Assembly (NCBI RefSeq): GCF_964340395.1 | Contig: NC_135552.1 | Coordinates: 19,345,681 to 19,409,680 of the forward strand | DNA length: 64,000 nt | Reading direction: 5' to 3' | DNA from: Glandiceps talaboti | Taxonomy: Eukaryota > Hemichordata > Enteropneusta > Spengelidae | Part shown: positions 1 through 11,530 of the stretch, piece by piece | How positions within the stretch are numbered: position 1 is the stretch's first letter | Layout of the letters: each line of letters starts with the position of its first letter | The notes under the pieces: model-generated | Database searches by the model: none | Told to the model about the DNA's origin: nothing | Seen by the model: the letters and a program-made list of their open reading frames with translations, nothing else | Made by a program: the position numbers and the translations under genes

Positions 1-751
1 GTTGCTAGGCACATTTGCAAACACTTTTTGAATGTTTGTTCACTTGTGTAAGAATTCCCGTTGTTTTGGTGTTGCTATGGGCGTGGCATGGTTGCTAGGG
101 ATATTTGCATACATTTGTTTAATGTTTACTCACTTGCCTATCAGATGATGTTGTTATTTGGCCAAAATATACTGCCACTTGGTTGTTGCTAAGGGTGTGG
201 TCATGATTGCTAGGGCCAATTGTGTCAAAATGTTTTGGAGAAAATCTGCAGAATAACACTTCTAGAAACATCTCACCAAGTTTCAGTGTCATTGACCAAG
301 TACTTTTTGAGATATAAGTTTTTGACCAAAATTCACATTTTTACACCTAATTTGCATACCACTGATGAGATCATTATATACTTAACATTTCTTCATATGT
401 ACACTCCCAGATGCATCCGCAGCCCAATCTGCTTAGTACTTTTGGAATTAAAGATTTTTGACCAAAACGACCCATTCTTATACCTAATTTGCATATTACC
501 GATGTGATCATCATGTCGTGAACAATTTTTAATCTAAACACCCCTAAAAATGTTCCCACCAAATTTCAGACCAATCTGCCCAGTAGTTTTTGAGTTTAAG
601 TTTTTGACCAAAAATCACATTTGTTTGATCCAAATCACACACCAGTGTCAAGATCATTTTGATTTGAATAATTTCCCCAACTAGACACCAAAGGTAATAC
701 ACCCATCAAATATCATGGCAATCGGTCGAGCGGTTTTTAACTTTAAGTTGG

Positions 752-753
<2 letters not shown>
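1..753. repeat. diverged tandem array of about 145-bp units
   Basis: At least four related blocks recur about 137-149 bp apart. Each has a CAATCtG-like word, then a TAGTTTTT-like word (near 294, 431, 578 and 727) and then an AAGTTTTTGACC-like word. Before them, at 1-210, a GTTGCTAGG/GTTGCTATGG motif repeats about every 90-115 bp. The last block runs straight into a CA/GACA microsatellite, an arrangement common at the tails of dispersed non-autonomous repeats. No coding capacity is visible. I do not recognise the family. Confidence 0.55.

Positions 754-843
<90 letters not shown>
754..843. repeat. (CA)n then (GACA)n microsatellite
   Basis: A perfect CA run of about 29 copies switches to about 8 copies of GACA. 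The following bases (CTTTGCCATGCC onward) look like the end of a dispersed repeat. Confidence 0.95.
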
Positions 844-844
<1 letters not shown>

Positions 845-1654
845 CTTTGCCATGCCTATAGCACTACTGAACCATTTCAGTTCAGTTGTACTAAAAAACG
901 ATAAGGTTATGAATTCCTACCCGCGAGTACAGCAAACGTACAGGGGTGTACTGTACATATGACATGTGCCTTTGACCCCCGATCTATTACATATTTGATA
1001 GATGTAAACTGACTCCGTTGTATTGGAAGTTGGAACCGTGTAAATTTTCCTAAATTACTATGCAATATGTGACGTTGATAAAATAAAATAAAATAAAATT
1101 GAAATGGTAACAAAAGTAAATTAATATGCAATTTGTGAGCATTACTTTGCATAAATGATATGTGCTTGATCATAAACTTGATCAAACACTGTTATTAGTA
1201 AACTTCGATCTGTTGTTAATCTATTATCACAATACTCGGAATGATAAAGTTGGCTAGTTATAAAAAATCTTAAGATACTGCGCATTAGTCGGTTGACAAA
1301 ACACACTGTATTTAATATAATCGACCGTGATTTTTAACGTTTTTGCCATTTCAAAAAAAGTTATCACTTAAATTTCGTAAATTGATTGCTTGACAAAATA
1401 ACACATTTAAAATGCAAACGATATATTTTGAAAACAATGAAACACAGAAATAGATAAAATATGGGTCTTTAGTGAGTGTTCAAAAAACGGTGTATTATCA
1501 GACAAATAGGATATATGATGTTTTATATTTCACACTTTCATACGATAAGTGAATAATTAAACTGAATGACCAGTTAATGTTGTACCAGATGTATACTTGA
1601 CTAACGCGACGTATGGTCTGAACTGCATATATTATACTCTCTTCTCATTCCAAA
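844..1654. other. AT-rich non-coding stretch
   Basis: Nothing is supported here except a short AAAAT run near 1078-1100. Short open frames are broken and have no recognisable domain. Confidence 0.6.
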
Positions 1655-2312
1655 CTAGTCAGACTTATTTCTGCCTTTAGTACACTTGTGTTGATTACTG
1701 CTGTCAACTTAAAGAAAAGGTTCAGCCAGGTCTATATCTGCCTTTCATGCACTTGTATTGCTTACTGTTATCAACTTAAGTATAATTCTGGGTGATAAAA
1801 TAGCACCTCGGTAACTTTCTCAACTTTGAAATCTTGTAAAAAAAGAAACTCTACTTGCAAAACAATCTACAAAAATGGCTGAAACACAATTTCATATGTA
1901 GTAAGGCTTCTCTACAATATTTCAAAGCTGAATAAGTTACCAAGGTAATTATCTTATTACCCAAAATCACATTTAAGTTGATAGCAGTAACCAATACAAA
2001 TATACTAAAAGGCAGAAATAAGTCTGACCGGACTGTTCCTTTAAGTTGATAGTAGCAATCAATACAATTTAGTGTGCTAAAGGTAGAAATAAGTCTGACC
2101 GGACTGTTCCTTTAAGTTGATAGCAGTAATCAATACAATTTAGTGTGCTAAAGGTAGAAATAAGTCTGACTGGGACTGTTCCTCTAAGTTGATAGCAGTA
2201 ATCAATACAATTTAGTGTGCTAAAGGCAACAATAGGTCTGACCGGGACTGTTCCTTTAAGTTGCAAGTTTACTAAAGGCAGAAATAAGTCTGACTGGGAC
2301 TGTTCCTTTAAA
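1655..2312. repeat. foldback-like element with 72-bp units in its arms
   Basis: Units containing the words GTCAGACTTATTTCTGCCTTT and TCAACTTAA occur twice on the left (about 1659-1780). They recur in reverse complement about five times on the right, with the CTTTAAGTTGATAG-type word near 2037, 2109, 2181 and 2253, a period close to 72 bp. The inverted arms also share an inner segment (GGTAACTTTCTCAACTTTGAAAT near 1810, inverted near 1917-1940), leaving a core at about 1842-1915. Inverted arms made of tandem subrepeats around a unique core resemble foldback transposons. No transposase is present. A lone unit of the same family lies at 24,343-24,398. Confidence 0.65.
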
Positions 2313-4420
2313 TACTTCTATGACTGTTCACTTTCAACTTTATTTCAGATACTAGTATATTCTTTACAGTAAATTAATACAAACAGTTTGGGGTAAAATT
2401 TAATAATTATTTACAAAACCTTTCCTGATTCAGAAGTTGAAACATAGTATTAAACTTGTTATAATATGTATTCCGTTAAGTGTTAAGGCCTTCTGATGTC
2501 GGTTATTGATACCTGTAACACTATGATTCATTTTCCAGATATAATTGACAAATTTCTGTCTACACCAAATCTAACTGACCTATTTCTGCTGCAGAGCGGA
2601 TATTTGGTTGGCATATCCGGTGGATATCAAATTAAAAAAGGAAACTCGATGCTTGCAAACTATTGAAAATATTCCAAGATCTAGCCATAAAGTATTTCCT
2701 CGAGTTACTGTCAAGTGTGTTTGATCTACATGAAATACAATCTCATTCGGTTTATACGATTTCCTGATTGTTGTTTTCGTCTCGTTCACAAATCAATGCT
2801 ACACCTCAATGCACTTCGACACGTGTTTCAACTGCTCAATTTGTTATCTGTCTGTTGAGCGTAATTTCAACACGATTTGAATGTTGTTCGCTCTCTAATA
2901 ATTTGAAGTTTTAGCCTCTGACAAAACGACGTCAATATGGAAAAGACTGCTGCAATGTGCAGGCAAATCGTGCCAGGGCGAGGCGAAAGAATCCACGAAA
3001 AACATGTAATTGTTATGCTCCGGCATGGTTTGCTTTATTACCTTGGAAAACCATAAAACACAGAGTGTAGTAACAAGTTTGTAGGCTTTTAAAAGTGCAA
3101 GTGAACAGTTCACTAAACATGGGATACTGTGTCACTGTTATGTTATCTTGCCTACTTCAGATATACATAACATTTCATGTTTAATGTTTGTTTGTGGAAT
3201 GGGCAATCAAAAAGTGTATAGGTCTAACATAAAATGTAAGGGCCAGCTACAACCGATATATGCATAGATTATATGCCTGTTTGGAAAGCATGTACTCTGT
3301 AGTGCTATTTTGAGTTGTGTTCCGATTTAGAAATCATGTACTCTGTGTTAGAGACAACCAAGTGATATTTTGAATTGCGGCCAACACTTTAAAAGTGCAA
3401 AGTTTTCGATAACTGACTTGTGTCGCGTTGATGAAAGGAAACGCAAACACAGCTGGCTGTTAGAGGTTAAGGGGTTAACCCAGTACGTACCCGTTGGTTC
3501 CGACACGTGCTGTCTTTAGAACATAGTAAGTATACTCTGTAAATGTGATCGCCCCAGCAGGATGATATTTTATGCCGATATGACGTGCCACAAATATAAC
3601 GAATATTTCCAAACTGAATCAGGGTTAAAAGTGCTGTATTATGTAATATCACCTTACGCAGACATATGCTTTTGGGTATTCATTTCTGCCAATGAAATTA
3701 GCCGATAAGGAACTGAGTGGCTGCAAGCCATGCAGCATACATACATGTATGCCGATGGTTTCCGATTGAGTTGACGTTTATGTACCTATTCACAGACCGA
3801 TAGCTGGCCGTCTGCACATACTAGACCTTGCAAGTGTCATTTACTGTGCAGGAATGTGCCGTGTTCAATGTTCACCCAATGGTGCCCTATCTACAGGACG
3901 TAACTAGTCGCTGTATTCACTAATAACTTATTACTTGCATTTTGTCCAGACCACCCAGAATTTGGTAGATTTATTAATACTATTTGTATCAAAGATAATT
4001 TTTAAGAAATGACATCGCTGGACGAGACACTCTGAAATGCTATACATTACTTGATCATACATAATGCAAGCTATTTCAAGGTTGAATGTAATTGTACTGT
4101 GCAATATAGTTTTCCCAACATATATCATAGAAAGTGAGTTGACTATTACTGTTAGTTGTATGACGTGTCTATTCGGTCGACGTTGTCTTAGTTTTCAATA
4201 CACATTATACCCACAGTTGCCTTTTACCACATTGCTATGACACGATTACAAAGCTCAGATTCGGCGTTGTCTTGGTTTCTACAAAATATTGTTGTTAGTA
4301 ACAAAATCGATCAAACAAATGGAAACTTTAAAGTGTCACCTATAATCACACCTGTCTATACGGAGGGTAAACATGTCTGAATCTGGAGAGTACTCAATGC
4401 CACTGTAACAGGAACCCACC
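2313..4420. other. non-coding stretch, nothing recognised
   Basis: Short open frames on both strands lack domains and credible splice sites. No RNA gene or mobile element is recognisable. Confidence 0.5.
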
Positions 4421-4508
4421 ACGACAATCTGACTGGACACATGGCCAACAAACGGACCGCTACTACGACAATTTGACGGGACACATTTCCAACAAACGGG
4501 CCGCTCCC
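4421..4508. repeat. 44-bp direct duplication
   Basis: Two adjacent copies (4421-4464 and 4465-4508) of a 44-bp unit starting ACGACAAT and containing CCAACAAACGG differ at a few positions. Confidence 0.8.
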
Positions 4509-4750
4509 CTAAGATTAATACCAACCCTGCTACGACAAAGTTGGCCGAGAACACTTAACCAACTGTTAGTGTTACAACAGACCCCTTCTTTGATTAATAT
4601 TAATCAACTTTTACCCTACAAGAAGATACGAGTGATACAAATTGAGACACAATTCTGTTGTAGCATTATGTATATATAACTTCGGATTGATTACTCTATG
4701 TGACTCTTCATTGGGTATGAGAGACTAGTCACCAAACTATGCCACATCGC

Positions 4751-5044
<294 letters not shown>

Positions 5045-5071
5045 TTAATTCAAAAGAATAAAGATGTAATA

Positions 5072-5164
5072 AGTCGTTACTCAGAGTTTCACGCTTAGAG
5101 CGATCTTCAGAAGATAATAACAGGTCTGAAGATCGCTCTAAGCGTGAAACTCTGAGTAACGACT
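5072..5164. repeat. perfect 40-bp inverted repeat (hairpin)
   Basis: The arms at 5072-5111 and 5125-5164 are exact reverse complements over 40 bp, with a 13-nt spacer. The arms begin and end with AGTCGTTACT / AGTAACGACT. The hairpin directly follows the AT microsatellite. It may be the terminus of a transposable element or a compact MITE remnant. No flanking duplication is clear. Confidence 0.9.
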
Positions 5165-8100
5165 ATATACACATAAATATTTATATAGGTTTTGCCACAA
5201 GAACTTTACCAGTGATTAGTTGGACAACATACTTACATTATTGATACGGTTATTGTATTATATATGATTGGCAGTGTCGTCACATTATTGTCATATACAT
5301 GTTTAATTGACAGTTATGATATTATCATATAATATTGAAATTGTTATAACATTATCATTATAATAGCATTGGCACTATTTCATTATTGTTATGTATTGTT
5401 CGCACACACACATCATTATGTCATGTTGACAGCTGTTACATTATTATCACATCAGTGACTGTTATTGCGTTATTACCATACACATACACATTTATTTCAT
5501 TGTTATTTACGTCACGTAGGCTAGACATTCGTACACCGTAATGAATGAGATTTAAACCCGTAGTGTATATATTTGTCAACAAATGTAACACAAAGCTATA
5601 AATCTACCAATATATGAATATATTCAATTAAGTTTCTGCCAAACAAATTAATTTGAAAGGCATTTGACAACACCGCCTACCAGCGGCCGGGTGTTTCAAC
5701 CTTCTCCGCGACACACCCCTCTTAAGTCCGGAAATTTGAACAAATATCGAAAAACGAAGGTCGAACTCAAGAGGTGTAGAAAAAATATACAGAGTATATT
5801 TCAAGGAGCTGGTCGGTGACGGGAAGTCATACTTATAACCATTGGGCGGATAGCTTTACTTTCTCAGTATAACGTCAACACCTGAGACACACAGTCATGT
5901 TGTCTATTTGATCAGTAACTTGAAACTCACCGTGTATCCTTTACTCCCATTCAACAATTATCCTCTTAAAAATTCTTGAACTTTTATGTATAGTGTTCAC
6001 GAAAAAAAAATAGTCACCGCGGCAAAATGTTTTGCAAAGATATTATATGTTCTTTAATATTAGCTTCACAGTGTATACAATATATAAATAGTTCTTAAAA
6101 TGTAAACATTTGCATAGTATATTTTATATCTATTTGGATTTGTGTTGTATATTTAGAGCTAAGGAACGTCATTAAAGTTAACGAGCGAACTCTATATTCT
6201 TCCGACGTGTTTTACCGTAATTCGTTGGACTGAGTTGTGTAAAAACATATAGAAGCAGACATTAAGCTAACAGGAAACAAAATGAACATATATGTGCACG
6301 CCATAATTGTTAACTCATTAAGTTTCTTCAACAAATACTACTAGCTGAAGATACTATTTTCATTTGAGGTTTGCAATTGCATCTGCATCTGTGTTTCATT
6401 TGTATTGACTGATAGAAAATATTGAGTTGTTTAACACATGTCGCTCTAACGGTTCTGAGATGTAGGTCAGAAGGGCGAGATAGATATTCTCGTTGACTTT
6501 CCCCTTTCATTGACAGCCCTGTCGGGGGATGTTTTGAATAACAGGACAGTTTTCTCAATTTATCTGTTTACACGCCAGACTTGACGCAAAGTAGATCAAC
6601 TAGGCCTCAAATAGATTTTACGGCCAAAAGATTCATGACAGACTGAATCGACTTGTCCAAGAAGGTCGCGATCGTTTTGTCTTGTACAATTTATAAATAC
6701 TTAAAACGCTTGCAGTGGTATTCGACGACAATGGACCGCCTTGAGTAAGCTATAACACCAAGTATAGCAATGTTTCGTGTTTAATTTCAAACATAGGTAA
6801 CAAATACACTGTGTTCAAAGCTGACGATTTATTTGCCTAAAGACAGTGAGTTTGTCTAGCAATGGTTCGCTAATTTCTTTTACCTGTACCGAATTAGCAT
6901 AAAGATCACGTTAACATGTACCACAGACAGGAGGCTACCAAGTCTGTTCCCTTTGTACTCTTCGTATTTTCCAATCAAATAGAATGCCTGTCTGTGAATA
7001 ATTTATGTTAGTTTTTTCCCTATCAACATGTCTGCAACTTTGTCTCCCAGGAATGTGTTCTCCTTCTCTACATTCGTTTGTTTTCTTTACTTTCTTCTTT
7101 ATTGGAGATTTCTTTTTAATCGGAGGAATTTCTAGAGTTCTGGTTAGGTTATTTGAGTTGAATTAATAGAGCCAGCGTACATAACACGCATTCTTTTACT
7201 CGTTTTGCTATAGTCGGCGCCTGTCCTTAAAACAAACTCGGTAAAGCATTCAGTATACATTGTTATGTTAAAAACTATCATCCATGTACACTATCTAATA
7301 ACGCTCATCGTATTATACCGACATTCAATACTAGCAAGGTTTCATAAGTCACAGTGAAAACTTCGAATGTCGAGGACGGGTCGGTTTGGAAATCCTTGGG
7401 AGAACTGTGTCGGCGAAGATACATATTCGGAGTCTTAAAAGGCAGGAGACTAAGATGACAGTTGCAAACATAATGTATGGACTCCAGAGAGCTATATAAT
7501 ATTGATTAATACCTCTACTGACCTTAACCAGTTATACCATTGACATTCCAAACTTTATGTACTATTTTATGAAATGACGAATGTCTCGTCATTTTGATCA
7601 CATAGGTCTGCACGTGTTTCAAATTGTGCCAACACTCACGCAGTGTTTGCAAACTATATACGCAAAGAACAGTATAAGCTATTTTGTATGACAACCAACT
7701 CCATCAGAAATTCTTTATCCCTTTATACACACAGTCTGCCAGCTGGATGGCAAACACACTCAGATATCAGACAGACAACTTCCAATTCAATTTTCGGAAT
7801 TAAAAGTTTTTACATCACGTAGATCGATCGTTGAACCCACGAATGTTTCAAATTTGTACACATACCCAAACACTTAAACTGTGAAAGTACAGACATGTCA
7901 TTCTATGTCGACGATTTTTGTTTGTCCCCAGGCAACTTATGCGAGTTTTAATCTATGTAATCCGAATTGCTATAATACTTCCGCAGTCTACATTACATGT
8001 AATTACCGTGAAGTCTGGACGACAACGTCAAGTGCGTCTAGGTATGAACTTTAATTATGTTACACAATGTGATATCGCAATTGAAATATTATACGCAAAG

Positions 8101-8797
8101 TTTGTCTGAAAGAAAACGTATTAAAGCACCCAGCTCACAGTCTGGTCTATGCTGTTTACACACCGGATAGACACAAAATGTGCATGCGATTTGGAGATGG
8201 AAGAAAACATAACTTTGATAATTTCTCTGAACGTAATATAGTTACTTTGTTGAGTTTGATTTGCGTTCCTGTGTCACTGGAAAGGGGCAAGGCGACAGTG
8301 TCACTGTTTTCATACCAGGCGGGTCTGTCTACTCGGTGGCTTTGAATAACTCGTCGTAGGAAAAGGGCTTGTGCATACATTCGATATCATTTTCAAAAAG
8401 GCATTGAACCATGCTTCCAGTTTATACGGAGGTTTATAGCCTCTGTCGAGTGACTGTCTCCACGTCATTGTCAAATCAACTTGGGGGTTTCAGACCAGAA
8501 CTTTACGGTTTTATTACTAGTAGTAGGTAGTGTTTGTTTTGTATACAAGGCGCTTCTCGAGGTATTTGAACGAGTCCAATACTGGCACGTCCACCAGTTA
8601 GTATTTAAGATTCAATCATACAGTAGTTTTTCATATTGACAGTTACGATTTCTATTTTAATAGCAATTTGTAAGCTTGCTTTAGTAAGGACCGTTTTAAA
8701 CTAGCTTTTTATTCTAAACTAAAATAACCTATATAAATGTATACTTAGACGGTGTTTGTTTAATACTTGGTATCTAATAACAATCTAAATTTCTCAC
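5165..8797. other. non-coding stretch, probably intron of the minus-strand sFRP gene
   Basis: No convincing exon, RNA gene or mobile element is seen. If the microexon at 8798-8827 is real, the next sFRP intron starts here and runs toward base 1. I looked for exons encoding a netrin-like domain (a CxCK motif) on the minus strand and found none. Confidence 0.45.
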
Positions 8798-8827
8798 CTC
8801 CTGGATCCGGTTTTTCCGTCCCATCTT
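8798..8827 (-). CDS. probable 30-nt microexon of the sFRP gene
   Basis: On the minus strand a strong polypyrimidine tract ending TTTTCAG precedes 30 nt, followed by a GTGAGAAA donor. Joined in phase 1 to exon 1 it continues [12 protein letters not shown] and keeps the frame open. It falls where sFRP3/4 proteins have a short variable linker between the frizzled and netrin-like domains. The splice sites are seen directly. Membership of this gene is inferred from phase, strand and position. Confidence 0.5.
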
Positions 8828-9055
8828 CTGAAAATTTAAAAGAAAAATACACCAATTAATGATTGAAAGTGTAAAATATTCATCTGGTAATACCAGTGCG
8901 GATGTGAAGGTTAACAGATGTAGTAATCGTGTGTGGTAATTTATCGACATGCAATGTAGATATAGATTAATTATTTAACATTATTTCATATCGTAATAAA
9001 TGTAACCTTAACACTCTTAACTCTTAGCAATTTGTCTGAGGCATATTGATTGATT

Positions 9056-9141
<86 letters not shown>

Positions 9142-10658
9142 AGAGGGAGAGGGGTAACAATGTTTGATATCTCAGACAAAACTATTTTTAGTCGGCGCAT
9201 CATTTATCTTTATATATCGTGATGTATTTGTTGTCTGGATGACGATCAGGAAATTGTCAGCTTTCCCACTTGTACGTTATCTTTTAGTCCCAATATGCGT
9301 TTGGGTTTTGTTGTCATGGCTACCAACGATAGGTGGCTACTGTACTGTTTTTGGAGGTTTGTGGTTAGCAGCAAGCCAACAGAGGTGCATAGCTATAGCC
9401 TGTAGGCAATGAAATATTGACTGGTAGATGATACAGGCTGTTTTTTTAGTCTGTCTACACAGGGCATCTGTCTGACGAAAGGCGATAAAGCCGTCACTTT
9501 TGAGTAGTCACTACACGTACGTTATTTCAGCGACTATTGTTTCTTGCCTAGAAAGCTTATGAATGTGAGCACGGAGCTTGCTATTGAAGAATTTGCAATT
9601 GAAAGTGGACAACCCCCGTATTAATCATTATCTCTCGGCGGTAGAATGTCAAGTCAGGCGACTGGAAAATTTATCGCGATGCAGTCATGAATGGTGATGT
9701 TGTCGATGGGAGTCGAACACACAAAGCAGTCGGTCTTAAAGGTGAAGCAAATGGTGGGGGATAATGGTGAATTTGGGCTGATTGATAGGTCAGATAACAA
9801 TGGCAGTACCGCTGGCTTCTTTACTGGTGGTCCTACCTTGTATGCCGACCAACATCGTGTTCTACTCAGACACTTTAATATGTCGACATGAAAACTACTA
9901 AATATAACTATACATGTGTGAAGTGTCATTGTGTAGTGAAGATAAAATGTAAGACATTTGTAGATACCGCTGTATATTGGCAAGAAAATGTTGCCAATGA
10001 AGAAGACACAAATACTAACACCATGTATACTGTTCTGTGTGTATGTATTTAATCCAAAGTAAGCCAATCATTGCAATACATACACCATGAAGTATTTGTT
10101 TAATAATTTACTTAAATAAGAAGACGATGGTATTATCAAAGAGTTAAGTGGTTATTTACATTGACTGTGTACACTACTTGATACTTGAGAATGAAAATTA
10201 TCCTGTAAAGTATTTCAGCAAGCACGCAGACAGACAGACGGACATGCAGGCAAGGAGGTTTAGTTAGTGTTTTCCTTACAGTACCAACGTAACATTGTGA
10301 TGTATTGAAATCGTCTATACTTACCCACAGGGCACTCAGGCTTAGTTAGTTATGTTTACGAAAACAAACAAACAAACAAACAAACAAACAAACAAACAAA
10401 CAAACAAACAAAAATGAATAAATAAATAAATAAACAAACAAACAAACAAACAATAAATAAATAAATAAATACTAAGCATCAACAAGAAAGTAGTTACAAA
10501 TCATTATCAACAACAAGAATTGCTATATGTTTTCCTATATGCGAAATGGCCACACTTGGTATGTACAATTGTGAACATTTCGCATATAGGAAAGCATATA
10601 GTAATTCTTGTAGTTGATAATGATTTGTAATTACTCTCTTGTTGATGCTTGTCAGTAT

Positions 10659-10705
<47 letters not shown>

Positions 10706-11530
10706 TCTATCGTTTGTTTGTTTTCGTCAACATAACTAACTAAGCCTGAGTGCCCTGTGTACTTACCGTCCTTACCCAAACCTTGATGTCAGCAGTCTGT
10801 GTGATGTATTGCTGCCCAGTCTTACCCTTACATTCCTTGTGACACATTTCAATCGTTCTGAATGTATGCACTCAACTTTGTTATACGTGTTCGGAGTAAC
10901 ATCGCCTCCCGCCACTCTCGTGTTTCATTTGACCCCAGTGGGCACATTTTTCTTTGAACGATAACTTTAAATGTTTTCACGAAAAGATAAAGTTGATACT
11001 GCAATGACTGAGTGGTGAATGTAATTGTGCGAAGTAATAGTGATTTGAAACCATATTCGATTCTTACCTATCGGGGCAGTTGTAACAATGGCTTCAGGTG
11101 AGATGCACACACCTCTGTCATACACCGGTAGATCTTCACATGCTAAATAATCAGGCCATTGCACGTTGTGTTCAAGCATAATGGGTAAACAACCATCTCT
11201 GGCATGTTCACACACACTTTTGCAAGGTTGTATAGCATCGGTCTGGAAGTCGACAGTACAAATGGGTGCGTACATCGAACATAAAAAGAAAAGTAAATAG
11301 TCGCTGCAGTTGGTTTCAAGGAGTTGATCAAACTGTTCAATTGCCAATTTGGCGTTTTCCTGGGTGCTGTGGTGTAGTAGATTTGGCATCCTCGTCTTGT
11401 TGTACGCCATAGACCTACACATAGGAATTTCTATCGGTTCGCATGCTGCTGAATACGTACGAGAAATTTGTTGTACAATCAATGTCATATAAATAAACCA
11501 ATATTTCAAATCTCTTCGAGCTTGGCTCAT
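8798..11530 (-). CDS. secreted frizzled-related protein, sFRP3/4 type (5' part)
   Basis: Exon 1 is 11530-11068 (463 nt, ends in phase 1 at a GTAAGAA donor). A probable 30-nt exon 2 is 8827-8798. The chosen start gives a hydrophobic signal peptide ([11 protein letters not shown]) followed by [10 protein letters not shown] and a complete cysteine-rich frizzled domain, with the landmarks [23 protein letters not shown] and the closing [14 protein letters not shown]. These landmarks match vertebrate FRZB/sFRP3 and sFRP4 more closely than Frizzled receptors, because the PEAIVT ending is typical of sFRPs. Such proteins are secreted and bind Wnts through this domain. The upstream in-frame ATG at 11602 would spoil the signal peptide, so 11528-11530 is preferred. 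The C-terminal netrin-like domain is not in the window and presumably lies left of base 1. The symbol is left empty because sFRP3 and sFRP4 cannot be separated. Confidence 0.88.
9059..9138. repeat. (GA)n microsatellite
   Basis: About 39 near-perfect AG dinucleotides, followed by a GGGA-rich tail. It lies inside the first intron of the sFRP gene. Confidence 0.95.
10326..10759. mobile_element. palindromic hAT-type MITE with 8-bp target duplication
   Basis: The 434-bp element starts CACAGGGCACTCAGGC and ends with its reverse complement. Its two halves pair along nearly the whole length around a spacer of about 26 nt near 10,548-10,573. The same 8 bp, TACTTACC, flank it at 10,318-10,325 and 10,760-10,767. 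A perfect 8-bp duplication and CAGGG-containing termini fit the hAT superfamily. No open reading frame is present, so it would depend on a transposase in trans. Each arm carries AAAC/AAAT tetranucleotide runs that have drifted in length. It lies in the first intron of the sFRP gene. Confidence 0.88.

Noticed and set aside
9700-9740. tRNA-like GGGAGTCGAACAC word on the plus strand
   Set aside because: It loosely resembles a reverse-complement T-arm, but no acceptor, D or anticodon arms can be folded around it.
9654-10067. 137-codon minus-strand open frame (and an overlapping plus-strand frame at 9691-9891)
   Set aside because: No recognisable domain, no fitting splice sites, and it lies within the sFRP intron. 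It may be an unrecognised repeat, but no coding claim can be supported.
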